Of a DNA stretch of 64,000 nt, positions 42,404-50,380 are shown one piece after another. How positions within the stretch are numbered: the stretch's first letter is position 1; each line of letters starts with the position of its first letter. The notes below the pieces were generated by a model, which was not told where the DNA came from, made no database searches, and saw nothing but the letters and a program-made list of their open reading frames with translations. Made by a program: the position numbers and the translations under genes. Where the stretch lies: NCBI GenBank assembly GCA_002343845.1, contig DDSQ01000184.1, positions 18,402 through 82,401 of the forward strand, read 5' to 3'. The stretch comes from Planctomycetes bacterium UBA2386 (lineage in GTDB: Bacteria; Planctomycetota; UBA1135; UBA2386).

Positions 42404-43408
42404 ATGGATCGCCCCGTACGCATCGCCGCCGTCGGGCCGCTCGACGACGCCCTGCTCGCTCGTCTGCGGGAGTTGCCGCTGCGGCCGGAAGTGCGGACCG
42501 CGCCGTCCCTGCTCGGCGGCGGCGAGGCGCTGGTGCGCTGGCAGCCCGACGTCCTGGTCGTCGCGTTCGGCGGCGACGCCGAGCAGGAGGTCGGCGCGTT
42601 GCGGCTGTGGCGCCAACTATGGCCGGAGGCCGGCGTGGTCGTGGCGACGGATGCCGCGCACGAGCTGGACCACGCCGCCCTGGCGGCCCGGCTGCACGCG
42701 CGCGTGCTCGTGCATCCCGAAGCGCCGGGACAACTCGCCGCCATGCTCGAACAGGCGCGCGAACACAGCGATCGGCCGCGGCCCGACGTGTTCTTGGACC
42801 TGGTGCGTGGCATCGCCGACGAGATCAACAACCCGCTGCTCTACGTCGCCGGCCACTTGCAGCTGCTGCGCAGCGTGCTGACCGCGCCGACCGATCGGGA
42901 CCACGTCGACATGGTCGCCGCCGCCCTCTCCGGCGTGGCGCGCGTCGAGGGATCGATCGAGCGTCTGCACGCGTTGTCGCGCGCGGCCCGCGGCCCACGG
43001 CGCCGCGAGCCGGTCGATCTCGCCGCGCTGCTGCCGGCGGGCGCCACGATCAAGGCCCCGGCCGCGACGCACGTCGTGCGCGGCGACGCCGAACAACTCG
43101 CGCCGGCGATCGCCGCGATCGGAGGCTTCACCACCGAACTGCGCGCCAGCGGGGCCACGGCCGAACTGCACCTCGAAGCGATCGAGCACGGCCAGCGCCT
43201 GCGCATCGTCGCCAGCGGCGACGCCCTCGCCGGCTGGCAGTTGCCGACCACGTTCGAACCGTACTACCCGAGCCGCGCGTTGCGCGGGCAGGGCTCAGGG
43301 CTCGCCCTGTTCCTCGCGCAGACGGTCGTGCTCGCCCACGGTGGCCAGGCGAGCGCGCGCCGCCGTCCGGACGGCGCGCTGCAGATCGACTTCGTGCTGC
43401 CGGCGTAG
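42404..43408 (+). CDS. degenerate receiver-histidine kinase-like protein (pseudo-two-component)
   Basis: The 334-aa protein has a receiver-like N-terminal domain (about 5-118) followed by HisKA-like and HATPase-like regions. The canonical H-box AHEINNPL reads ADEINNPL, with Asp139 where the phospho-accepting His should be. The N-box asparagine and the DxGxG box are absent (GGFTTEL, VASGDALAGW), while the F-box FEPYYPSR and the G2-like GQGSGLAL remain. The receiver site also lacks a clear phosphorylatable Asp (VLVVAFGGDAE). It should therefore not catalyse phosphotransfer and probably acts as a binding or scaffold protein. No partner gene is adjacent. The start is ATG 42404, since the receiver fold begins there. 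Confidence 0.82.
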   Translation: MDRPVRIAAVGPLDDALLARLRELPLRPEVRTAPSLLGGGEALVRWQPDVLVVAFGGDAEQEVGALRLWRQLWPEAGVVVATDAAHELDHAALAARLHARVLVHPEAPGQLAAMLEQAREHSDRPRPDVFLDLVRGIADEINNPLLYVAGHLQLLRSVLTAPTDRDHVDMVAAALSGVARVEGSIERLHALSRAARGPRRREPVDLAALLPAGATIKAPAATHVVRGDAEQLAPAIAAIGGFTTELRASGATAELHLEAIEHGQRLRIVASGDALAGWQLPTTFEPYYPSRALRGQGSGLALFLAQTVVLAHGGQASARRRPDGALQIDFVLPA

Positions 43409-43419
43409 ACGGCAGTCGG

Positions 43420-45090
43420 TCAGATCGGCTGCGGCGCCATGCCGGCGACGTTCGGGTCCATCGGGCCGAGCACGCGCTTCACCAACGCGTTCTCGACGAA
43501 CGACCACGCCATCGACGTCACCATGTAGACGAGCAGTGCTGCCGCGTAGTGGTAGAGCATCACGCCGAACAGGATCGGCATGTAGCGCATCATCTGCTGC
43601 ATCTGCCGCTGCTGCGGATCGGTCGGCAACGGCATGCGCGTCTGCAACCAGACGAACATCCCGATCCAGACGAGCGGGAGCAGGTTGAACTCGTGCGGCC
43701 AGAACGGCAGCACCGCCACCATGTCGGGCAGGCTGAGGTCGTGGATCCAGAGCATGAACGGCTGCTGCCGCACGTCGTACGCCGTGCGCAGCGCCGTGAA
43801 GAGGCCGAGGTAGATCGGCATCGTCAGGAAGATCGGCAGGCAGCCGCCGATCGGCGGCATCAGCTTGTGCTCGCGTTGGAACGCGACCATCGCCTGTTGG
43901 TAGGCGCGCTGGTCGTCGGCGTGCTTCTGCTTCAGCGCATCCATCTTCGGCTTCAGCACCGCCATGCGCGCGCCGTAGGCACGCATCGACTTCTGCATGC
44001 GGAAGTTCAGCGGCAGCATCAGGCCGCGCACGAGGATCGTCAGCATCACGATCGCGAGGCCCCAGTTGCCGACCACGTCGTGGAACCAGCCGAGCAGCGA
44101 CAGCAGCAGCTTCGCCATCATGCGGCCGCCCGGCACTTCGAGCCCGCAGCACGGCGACCGCAGGTCGACGTCGAGGATCGGCGCGAACCGCGCCGGCTCC
44201 GGCAGCGTGTCGAACACGCGGTACGACTTCGGGCCGAAGTAGAGGCCGTACGACAGCCGCGTCTCCTGGCCGACCGGCGGCACCTGGAGCCGCACGCCGT
44301 ACCGCATCCGCGTCGAGGTGCCGGCCTTGGTGCCGAACTCGTCGTCCTGCAGCGGCAGCGTGTCGACGTGCAGGCCGTTCAACGCAGCCCCGGCGGCGGT
44401 GTCCTTCGGCCACAGGAACGCGCCGAAGAACCGGTTGGTGCTGCCCGCGAACTGCAGCGCCTGGCCGTCGACCGTGAACGTGTGCACCGAGCCGGGATGC
44501 GGCGGCACCGACTGCGGCTCGCCGCCGGTCGGCACCGCGAGCGCGACCGCGAGCGTGCCGAACAACGACGACTCGCTCGGCGCCACGAGCATCGGTCCGC
44601 TGAGCACGAAGTCGAGCGAGCCGGTGGCCGTCGACGACACGTTGCGCAGCGCCAGTTCGAGCACGAAGCCGCGCTGTTTGGCGTCGTGGCGCAGCACCTT
44701 CTCGAGCACGAGGCCCGCACCGCCGTCGAGCGTGAACTTCACCTGCTCGGGCAGGTCCTCGATGGTCCAGCGCGCGACCGACGGGTCCGCGGGGAATGCC
44801 GTCGTCGGCTGCACGTGGAACAACCGCAGAGCGTGGTCGCTGCCGTTCGACGCGAGGATCAGGAGGTCGCCCGGCTGCTTGACCGCCTTGCGCGCGTCGG
44901 CAAGCGACTTGTAGTGATCGGCCGCCTGCAGGAAGACCATCCCGCCGCCGTCGCGCGCGAACCGCGCGCGGAAACTGCCCACCTCGCCGATCGCGCCGAA
45001 CATGCGCGTGAACCCGGTGTCGGTGTCACCCTGCGCCAGGAGCGAGCCCGCGCACAGCAGAAGGCAAAGAGAACGCAAACACGTCAGCAT
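43420..45090 (-). CDS. yidC: membrane protein insertase YidC
   Basis: YidC inserts and folds inner-membrane proteins, alone or with SecYEG. The 556-aa protein has a cleavable-looking signal (LCLLLCAGSLLA) instead of the usual uncleaved first helix. A large periplasmic beta domain follows (about 25-325), and then the conserved membrane core with NWGLAIVMLTILVRGLMLPL, including the groove Arg, MPPIGGCLPIFLTMPIYLGL, and paired helices to the end. The C-terminal tail is short, without the basic ribosome-binding extension. A good SD (AGGAA, 5 nt) precedes the ATG at 45090. No rnpA or mnmE neighbours are present, so it is outside the classic rpmH-yidC cluster. Confidence 0.96.
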   Translation of the reverse strand: MLTCLRSLCLLLCAGSLLAQGDTDTGFTRMFGAIGEVGSFRARFARDGGGMVFLQAADHYKSLADARKAVKQPGDLLILASNGSDHALRLFHVQPTTAFPADPSVARWTIEDLPEQVKFTLDGGAGLVLEKVLRHDAKQRGFVLELALRNVSSTATGSLDFVLSGPMLVAPSESSLFGTLAVALAVPTGGEPQSVPPHPGSVHTFTVDGQALQFAGSTNRFFGAFLWPKDTAAGAALNGLHVDTLPLQDDEFGTKAGTSTRMRYGVRLQVPPVGQETRLSYGLYFGPKSYRVFDTLPEPARFAPILDVDLRSPCCGLEVPGGRMMAKLLLSLLGWFHDVVGNWGLAIVMLTILVRGLMLPLNFRMQKSMRAYGARMAVLKPKMDALKQKHADDQRAYQQAMVAFQREHKLMPPIGGCLPIFLTMPIYLGLFTALRTAYDVRQQPFMLWIHDLSLPDMVAVLPFWPHEFNLLPLVWIGMFVWLQTRMPLPTDPQQRQMQQMMRYMPILFGVMLYHYAAALLVYMVTSMAWSFVENALVKRVLGPMDPNVAGMAPQPI

Positions 45091-45095
45091 GGTTC

Positions 45096-45100
45096 TTCCT
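45096..45100 (-). promoter_or_regulatory. Shine-Dalgarno site of yidC
   Basis: AGGAA on the minus strand, 5 nt before the yidC ATG. Confidence 0.55.
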
Positions 45101-45139
45101 GGATGCGGCCTTTGGCGCGCGCCGACGCGCGCCGTGCGG

Positions 45140-45904
45140 TCACCGACCCTGCGCGAGGCGGTCGGCGAGGTAGTCGGGCAGTTCGGGGATCGCGCGGATC
45201 TTCGCCATGGTCGCCGCGACGTCGTACTCGACCCGGTGGAAGCGCACGGTGCCGCCGCTGCCGTCGCCGTCGTAGGTGACGAACGACGACCGCGGATCGC
45301 CGTCGCGCGGCTGGCCGACCGAGCCGATGTTGATCATCGCCGGCTCGTTCACCTTCCACTCCATGCCGATGTCGGCCGGCAGCAGGAAGCCGCCCGAGCG
45401 CAGATAGACGCCTGGCACGTGGCTGTGGCCGACGAAGCAGAGGGTGGCGTCCCCCATCTTCGCGAAGCACTCGTCCATCTTCTGCTTGTCGGTTGCGTCG
45501 CGCGGCACCAGATATTCGCGCACCGGGTCGCGTGGCGAACCGTGCACGAACAGCATGCGGCCCTCGCGGTGCTCCTTCTTCATGCCGTCGAGGTAGTTCC
45601 AGAACTTCATGTTCTCCTCGCGCGGGCAGTCGCGGCGGGAGAGCTGGTCGCGCGTCCAGTCGATCGCCGCGCGCGCGCGCGGGTTGAAGTCCGAGGCGTA
45701 GAACATCGCCCCGTGCTCGTGGTTGCCGAGCAGCGAGAACTCCGCCCGCTGCATGATCGTCGCCAGCGCGGCGCGCGGTTCGGGGCCGTAGCCGATGACG
45801 TCACCGAGGCAGACGATCCGCCGGCAGCCGAGGCGTTCGATCTCGCGCAAACAGACGGTCAGCGCCTCGATGTTGCTGTGGATGTCGGAGACGAACGCGA
45901 GCAT
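45140..45904 (-). CDS. calcineurin-like metallophosphoesterase
   Basis: The 254-aa protein has the complete metal-binding set: SDIHSNIEAL (D and H), GDVIGYGP, GNHEHG, the VHGSP motif and GHSHVPG. This is a YfcE/MJ0936-like metallophosphatase that would cleave phosphodiesters or phosphomonoesters; the substrate is unknown. A roughly 45-residue central insertion (PREENMKFWNYLDGMKKEHR) is longer than in minimal members. It is cytosolic, with no signal peptide. It is divergent from miaA with 70 bp between starts and has TAGCTT 12 nt before its ATG. It is 49 bp upstream of yidC on the same strand, though that gene has its own SD. Confidence 0.88.
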   Translation of the reverse strand: MLAFVSDIHSNIEALTVCLREIERLGCRRIVCLGDVIGYGPEPRAALATIMQRAEFSLLGNHEHGAMFYASDFNPRARAAIDWTRDQLSRRDCPREENMKFWNYLDGMKKEHREGRMLFVHGSPRDPVREYLVPRDATDKQKMDECFAKMGDATLCFVGHSHVPGVYLRSGGFLLPADIGMEWKVNEPAMINIGSVGQPRDGDPRSSFVTYDGDGSGGTVRFHRVEYDVAATMAKIRAIPELPDYLADRLAQGR

Positions 45905-45916
45905 TGGCGGGCGGGG

Positions 45917-45922
45917 AAGCTA
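45917..45922 (-). promoter_or_regulatory. -10 element of the phosphoesterase gene
   Basis: TAGCTT on the minus strand, 12 nt before the ATG at 45904. Confidence 0.45.
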
Positions 45923-45957
45923 CGCCTCCGGACGGCGACGAGAAAGGGTCCGCCCGC

Positions 45958-45963
45958 TAACTT
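45958..45963 (+). promoter_or_regulatory. -10 element of miaA
   Basis: TAACTT, 11 nt before the miaA GTG. It is about 40 bp from the opposing element, a compact divergent promoter pair. Confidence 0.45.
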
Positions 45964-45974
45964 CCCGGCCCGCC

Positions 45975-46938
45975 GTGAGCACCGCCGACGACGAACCGCT
46001 GTGGGTGGTGACCGGCCCGACGGCCAGCGGCAAGACGGCGCTGGCGCTCGCGATCGCCGAACGGCTCGGTCGCGAGATCCTGTCGATGGACTCGATGGCG
46101 GTCTACCGGCGCATGGACATCGGCACCGCCAAGCCGACCGCCGCGGAACGGGCGCGGGTGCCGCACTGGCTGATCGACCTGGTCGAACCGCACGAACCGT
46201 TCGACACGGCGCGCTGGTGCGACGCCGCGGCCGCCGCGGTCGCCGACGTGCGCGCGCGCGGGCGGCAGCCGCTGTTCGTCGGCGGCACGCCGCTCTACCT
46301 GATGGCGTTCTTCAAGGGGCTGATGCAGGGCGTGGCCCGCGACGACGAACTGCGGCAACGGTTGGCCGCGCGCGAGGCGGGAACGCCCGGCTGCCTGCAC
46401 GCCGAACTCGCGGTGCGGGATCCGGAAGCTGCCGCGCGCATCCACCCGCGCGACGTGCGCCGGCTGGTCCGCGCGCACGAGGTGCTGGCGACGAGCGGCC
46501 GGCCCATCAGCGAACAGCAGCACCACTTCGCGCAGGCGGGCTGGGCCCGGCCGTGCCGCATCGTCGTCGTGCAGCGCCCGCGCGACGAACTGCACGAGCG
46601 CGTGAAGGCGCGCACCGAAGCGATGCTCGCCGCAGGACTGGTCGCCGAGACCGAGGCGATCGAACGCGGCGGCGGCTTCTCGGCGACGGCTGGCGCTGCG
46701 ATCGGCTACGCCGAGTGCCGCGACTTCCTGCGTGGCCGCTACAAGGACGTGACCGAGTTGCGCAACCGCATCCGCCGCAACACGCACCAGCTGATCCGCC
46801 GCCAGAGCACGTGGCTGCGCCGGCTGCCGGGCGCCGCGCACGTCGCCGCGGCCGCCGGCGCCGACGCGCTGCTGGCGGCGCTGACCGCTCCGTCGCCGCG
46901 ACGGTTGCTTCGCCCGCCGACGACGCCAAGATCCCGCC
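45975..46938 (+). CDS. miaA: tRNA dimethylallyltransferase; no in-frame stop before rsmG
   Basis: MiaA adds dimethylallyl to A37 of UNN-reading tRNAs. From GTG 45975 the sequence has the P-loop GPTASGKTALA, ILSMDSMAVYRRMDIGTAKP, GGTPLYLMAFFKG, a helical insert domain, and the C-terminal RIRRNTHQLIRRQSTWLRRL. Homology ends near codon 302. The reading frame does not stop there: it stays open through all of rsmG to 48197. A shift by one base near 46880 would meet TGA at 46882-46884 and give the usual length of about 300 aa. I therefore give an approximate end at the rsmG start and flag the missing stop as a sequence error or a genuine frame anomaly. Confidence 0.88.
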
Positions 46939-47580
46939 GTGCCCACCGACGCCACGACCCTGCGCACCGCCGGCGAGGCGCTCGGCGCCGAACTGCCGGC
47001 CGGCCGCGCCGAACTCCTGCTCGCGTATCTCGACGCGATGCTCGTGCTCAACGAGCAGATCAACCTGACCGCCGTGCGCGACCGCGAACAGGCAGTCGTT
47101 CTGCACGCGCTCGACGGCCTGGCGTTCGCGCGCACCGGGCTGCGCCCACGACACGTGCTCGACCTCGGCTCGGGCAACGGCTTCCCCGGCGTCGCGATCG
47201 CCGCCATGCATCCGGGCGCTTCGGTGGTGCTGATGGACCGCACCGGCAAGAAGGTGCGCGCGATCGGCAGCTGCCTCGTCAGCAGCCGGCTCGACGGCGT
47301 CGAGACCCTGCACGTCGACGCGGCCCAGGCGCCAAGCCTCCGGCGCGAACTGCGCCACGCGTTCGACGTCGTCGTCGCGCGCGCCGTCGGCAAGCCGGAG
47401 GAAGTCGCGCTGCTCGCGGAGCCGCTGACGCGACCGGGCGGACATCTCGTGCTGTGGCTCGACGAAGATGCGCCGGTCGAACCGCGGCTCGGCGCGTTCC
47501 GGCTCGTCGGGACGTTCCCCTACGCGTTGCCGGAGCCCGCGGCCCGCCGTCGCGTGCTCGGCTGCTGGAAGCGCGCATGA
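46939..47580 (+). CDS. rsmG: 16S rRNA (guanine527-N7)-methyltransferase
   Basis: RsmG methylates G527 of 16S rRNA with S-adenosylmethionine. The 213-aa protein carries family signatures: NEQINLTAVRDREQ, the SAM motif LDLGSGNGFPGVAIAAMHPG, VVLMDRTGKKVRAI and FDVVVARAVGKPEEV. The start is GTG 46939; in its own frame an upstream stop at 46882-46884 bounds it. The gene is not in the usual mnmG/parA region. Its TGA overlaps the ATG of the next gene (ATGA at 47577-47580). It lies entirely within the abnormally long open miaA frame. Confidence 0.94.
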   Translation: MPTDATTLRTAGEALGAELPAGRAELLLAYLDAMLVLNEQINLTAVRDREQAVVLHALDGLAFARTGLRPRHVLDLGSGNGFPGVAIAAMHPGASVVLMDRTGKKVRAIGSCLVSSRLDGVETLHVDAAQAPSLRRELRHAFDVVVARAVGKPEEVALLAEPLTRPGGHLVLWLDEDAPVEPRLGAFRLVGTFPYALPEPAARRRVLGCWKRA

Positions 47581-48197
47581 CCTCGCACTCGGCGAAGCGG
47601 CTGCGCGCGGGGCGGCGGATCGTCGCCGTCGTCGCCATCGGCGCCATCGCCTATGCCGGCGTCGGCTGCACCTCGACGATCACGCCGCCGTCCGACGTCG
47701 CCGACCCGACGACCGTGTGGTTGCTGCGCGAAGCGATGCACACCGGGCTCGTGCTGCCGCCCCTGCAACCGGGCGCGCCGTTCGTCGAGTTCGGCTTCGG
47801 CGACTGGTCGTGGTTCGCGCTCGGCAACGACGCCTGGTACCAGGCCTTCGCGACGGTGCTGTGGCCGACCCAGGGCGCGCTCGGGCGTCGCGAGTTCCTC
47901 GCCAACGACGGCGACGGACTGCGCCGCGCGGCGTCGTGGGCCGAACTCGAACCCGTCGTCGTCGGCAGCGACCGCGTCCAGGCGCTGCACAGCGAACTGC
48001 AGGCCGCCTTCACGGCGCGCCTCGCGGACGCGGTCCAGCAGCCGAGGCTGGGCTGGACGTTCGTTCCGGCGAGCGACGACCTCGGCGGCTACTGGTTCGC
48101 CAACACGTGCGCCGACGCCGCCGCGACGTGGTTTCAAGCACTGGGCTGCGACGTGAGCTGGGTGCCCATTCGCAGCAGCCTCCAAGTCGCGAAGTAG
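47577..48197 (+). CDS. DUF2459-like lipoprotein
   Basis: The 206-aa product has a membrane-anchor or lipoprotein signal (VVAIGAIAYAGVGC, Cys near residue 31). The mature part shows HTGLVLPPLQPGAPFVEFGF, GDWSWFALGN and WYQAFATVLWPTQGAL, resembling the DUF2459/TIGR02117 family of unknown function. A C-terminal NTCADAAATWFQALGCD segment may be catalytic-like (Cys/Asp). It overlaps rsmG by ATGA. It is in the same frame as miaA, so automated callers could fuse the two. A GC-rich hairpin follows its stop. Confidence 0.7.
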   Translation: MTSHSAKRLRAGRRIVAVVAIGAIAYAGVGCTSTITPPSDVADPTTVWLLREAMHTGLVLPPLQPGAPFVEFGFGDWSWFALGNDAWYQAFATVLWPTQGALGRREFLANDGDGLRRAASWAELEPVVVGSDRVQALHSELQAAFTARLADAVQQPRLGWTFVPASDDLGGYWFANTCADAAATWFQALGCDVSWVPIRSSLQVAK

Positions 48198-48212
48198 CGC
48201 TACGCACGGCCC

Positions 48213-48231
48213 GGCCGCGCGGAGCGCGGCC
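48213..48231. terminator. GC-rich hairpin after the DUF2459-like gene
   Basis: GGCCGCGC, a GGA loop and GCGCGGCC form a perfect 8-bp stem 16 bp after the stop at 48197. There is no U-tract, so rho-independent termination is uncertain. Confidence 0.4.
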
Positions 48232-48232
48232 C

Positions 48233-48297
48233 GAAACCGGCGCCGCGGGCCCGTTGCGTGGTTCGCCAGCGATCTGCCCCCGCGCAGCGCCGGTTTC
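48233..48297. repeat. 11-bp inverted repeat
   Basis: GAAACCGGCGC at 48233-48243 and its exact reverse complement at 48287-48297 enclose 43 bp. Its right end (CCGGTTTCC then an ATCAT-like sequence) resembles the right end of the 33607-33642 repeat. Confidence 0.5.
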
Positions 48298-48351
48298 CAA
48301 CATCATCGAGGTCGCGCCGCCCAGCGGGCGGCTCGACCTCGGGCGCTCGCC

Positions 48352-48726
48352 TCAGCGGTTGATGATCTCGTCGACGCCCGGGACGCTGCTGACCTGCATC
48401 ACCGCGAACTTGCCCACGTGGTCCAACTTCGTCGAATCCGACGGGTAGTTGATGTAGGGGTCGTTGGCGTTGTAGTTCCAGAGGTGGCGGTCCATGAAGT
48501 CCTGGATCGCCATCAGGTCGCGGCCGAACGCGTTGTTGCGGCCGTCACTGCGGCGGCGAACTTCGCGGTAGAACTGCTGCGAGTTGTATTCGCTGCGGAG
48601 GGCGGCGACGTCCTTGATGCCGCGGTTCCGCTGTTCGGCCGTGACGCCGGCGCCTTGGCCTTCCCAGCCGAAGGACGAGCACGCGGCGAGGGGCATCAGG
48701 GACAGGACGAGTGCGAGCTTGCGCAT
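48352..48726 (-). CDS. small lipoprotein
   Basis: The 124-aa protein has a clear lipoprotein signal (LALVLSLMPLAAC). The mature part is polar, with charged helices (RNRGIKDVAALRSEY, RDLMAIQDFMDRHLWNYN) and an aromatic NDPYINYPSD stretch. No family is recognised. It is probably a periplasm-facing envelope component. A TAGCGT element on the minus strand lies about 66 nt upstream, so this gene may have a longer leader. It is convergent with the DUF2459-like gene and divergent from nadD. Confidence 0.7.
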   Translation of the reverse strand: MRKLALVLSLMPLAACSSFGWEGQGAGVTAEQRNRGIKDVAALRSEYNSQQFYREVRRRSDGRNNAFGRDLMAIQDFMDRHLWNYNANDPYINYPSDSTKLDHVGKFAVMQVSSVPGVDEIINR

Positions 48727-48867
48727 GAGTCGTGCGAAGAAGGGGTCTCGAGGGGCGGCGCGTCGGGAGAGAAACGCGCGGACGGCGAACGCTAGCGACC
48801 CCCCATGGCACCCGCAACCCCGTTTTCGCCCCCTGGGCGCGGCGTTCCGCACCACCCGGCACGCGGC

Positions 48868-48873
48868 TAGGCT
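48868..48873 (+). promoter_or_regulatory. -10 element of nadD
   Basis: TAGGCT, 9 nt before the nadD ATG. The spacer has no SD. Confidence 0.45.
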
Positions 48874-48882
48874 CGGTCCCCG

Positions 48883-49530
48883 ATGACGACCCAGGGCTGC
48901 GGCGTGCCAGGGCCGGCCGAACCCACGGGGATCGGCGTGCTCGGCGGTGCCTTCGACCCGCCGCATGCGAGCCACCGGCGCCTCGCGGTCGAGGCCCTGC
49001 AGCGGCTGCCGATCCGCGAACTGCGGGTGATCCCGGCGGGCGACCACCCGCACAAGCGCGGCAACCGGTTGTCGCCGGCTGCCGACCGGCTGGCGATGTG
49101 CCGGCTCGCGTTCGCCGGGCTGCCGGGGGTCGTCGTCGACGACCGCGAACTCCGGCGCGCTGGCCCGTCGTTCACCGTCGACACGCTGGCGGCGCTCGCC
49201 GCCGAGCAGCCCGGCCGCGCGTTGTACTTCCTGATCGGCAGCGACAACCTGCCGCTGCTGCCGACGTGGCGCGCGCCCGAACGCATCCTCGAACTGTGCA
49301 CGGTCGTCACCTGGCCGCGCGCCGGCCACCCGATCGACGACGCCGTGCTCGGCTCGCTGCCGGTGTCGGCGGCCGCGCGGGAACGGCTGCGCGCGCACGT
49401 GCTGACGGTGCCCGCCGACGACATCGCGGCGAGCGACCTGCGCACGCGCTGGCGCGGCGGCGACCGCGACCTGCCGGAAGTGGCGCCGGCGGTGCGCGAC
49501 TACATCGCAGCCCACGGGCTCTACCGATGA
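48883..49530 (+). CDS. nadD: nicotinate-nucleotide adenylyltransferase
   Basis: NadD adenylates nicotinic acid mononucleotide in NAD synthesis. The 215-aa protein shows the nucleotidyltransferase signatures GVLGGAFDPPHASHRRLA (GxFDPxHxxH), IPAGDHPHKRGN, FLIGSDNLPLLPTWRAPERI and the late SDLRTRWRGG (the ISSTxIR-like motif, with AASDLR). The usual HxGH histidine is kept (HASH). Its TGA overlaps the ATG of the MraY/WecA-like gene (ATGA at 49527-49530). No rsfS or proA is adjacent, unlike in many bacteria. Confidence 0.94.
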   Translation: MTTQGCGVPGPAEPTGIGVLGGAFDPPHASHRRLAVEALQRLPIRELRVIPAGDHPHKRGNRLSPAADRLAMCRLAFAGLPGVVVDDRELRRAGPSFTVDTLAALAAEQPGRALYFLIGSDNLPLLPTWRAPERILELCTVVTWPRAGHPIDDAVLGSLPVSAAARERLRAHVLTVPADDIAASDLRTRWRGGDRDLPEVAPAVRDYIAAHGLYR

Positions 49531-50366
49531 TCGCGCCGGTCTGGGCCGCAGCGATCACGACCGGACTGCTGCTGCTCGGCGATCTCTGCAACCGCCACTG
49601 GTTCGGCTTCTTGCCCGACGATCCGCCGCGGCCCGGCCGCAAGCAGCACGCGCGCCCCGTGCCGCTCGCGGGCGTGTTGCTCGCGCCGCTGATCGCCGGC
49701 TGGGCGCTGGCCGATCCGGCCTGGACGGCCGGCCGTTTCGTGGCCGCCGCGGTGGTCGTCGCCGCGATCGTCGGCTTCGTCGACGACCGCGGCAAGGAGC
49801 GCGGGCGCGACCTCGACTGGCGATGGAAGGCCATCGGCCTGCTGCTCGCGAGCGGGCTGGCGGCAACGGCGTGCGTCGACCCGCTCGCCGAACCCGACTC
49901 GTGGCTGCTGCGCGCGCTGATCGCCTTCGTCTTGGCCAACGCCGTGAACTTCCTCGACAACACGGACGGCGTGGCCGCGACCCTCGCCGCCGTCGGCCTG
50001 ATCGCCATCGACGGCGGCCAAGGCTGGTCGGGCGCAGCGGGGTTCGCGGCGCTGGCCTTCGTGCCGTGGAACTGGCCGCGGAGCCGGCTGTTCCTCGGCG
50101 ATGCCGGCGCGTACGCGCTGGGCATCGCGCTGGCGATCGCGATCGGTTGCGCGGCCCCGTTCGATGCGCGTGCGCTGGCATTCGCCGCGATCCCACTGCT
50201 CGACTTCACGCAGGTCGTCGCGGTGCGACTCTGGTTGCGGCACCCGCCGTGGGTCGGCGACCGGCGCCACCTCACGCATGTCGCGATGAACGTCGGCGTG
50301 CCGCGCCTCGCCATTGCGCCGCTGTTCGCGGTGCTGGCCTACGCCGCGATCGCGCTGCTCACCTGA
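49527..50366 (+). CDS. MraY/WecA-family polyprenyl-phosphate sugar-1-phosphate transferase
   Basis: The 279-aa integral membrane protein has about nine helices and family motifs: GRKQHARPVPLAGVLLAPLI near the N terminus, VGFVDDRGKERGRD (DDxxD-like), NAVNFLDNTDGVAATLA (the NFxDNxDG motif) and FLGDAGAYALG. The late GDRRHLTHVAMNVGVP contains the conserved His motif of WecA-type enzymes. It would transfer a UDP-sugar phosphate to undecaprenyl phosphate, starting a glycan. MraY is less likely because no mur or fts genes are nearby. It is translationally coupled to nadD, an unrelated function. Confidence 0.88.
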   Translation: MIAPVWAAAITTGLLLLGDLCNRHWFGFLPDDPPRPGRKQHARPVPLAGVLLAPLIAGWALADPAWTAGRFVAAAVVVAAIVGFVDDRGKERGRDLDWRWKAIGLLLASGLAATACVDPLAEPDSWLLRALIAFVLANAVNFLDNTDGVAATLAAVGLIAIDGGQGWSGAAGFAALAFVPWNWPRSRLFLGDAGAYALGIALAIAIGCAAPFDARALAFAAIPLLDFTQVVAVRLWLRHPPWVGDRRHLTHVAMNVGVPRLAIAPLFAVLAYAAIALLT

Positions 50367-50380
50367 GCTGCGCCGCGCGG

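Noticed and set aside
45795..48197. 800-residue frame read as one protein
   Set aside because: Only the first about 302 codons after 45975 and the part from 47577 look like proteins; the middle is a shadow of rsmG.
48805..48870. Short plus-strand frame starting MAPATPFSPP after TAGCGA
   Set aside because: Only 21 residues, Pro-rich, ending at the nadD -10 element; no support beyond the start.
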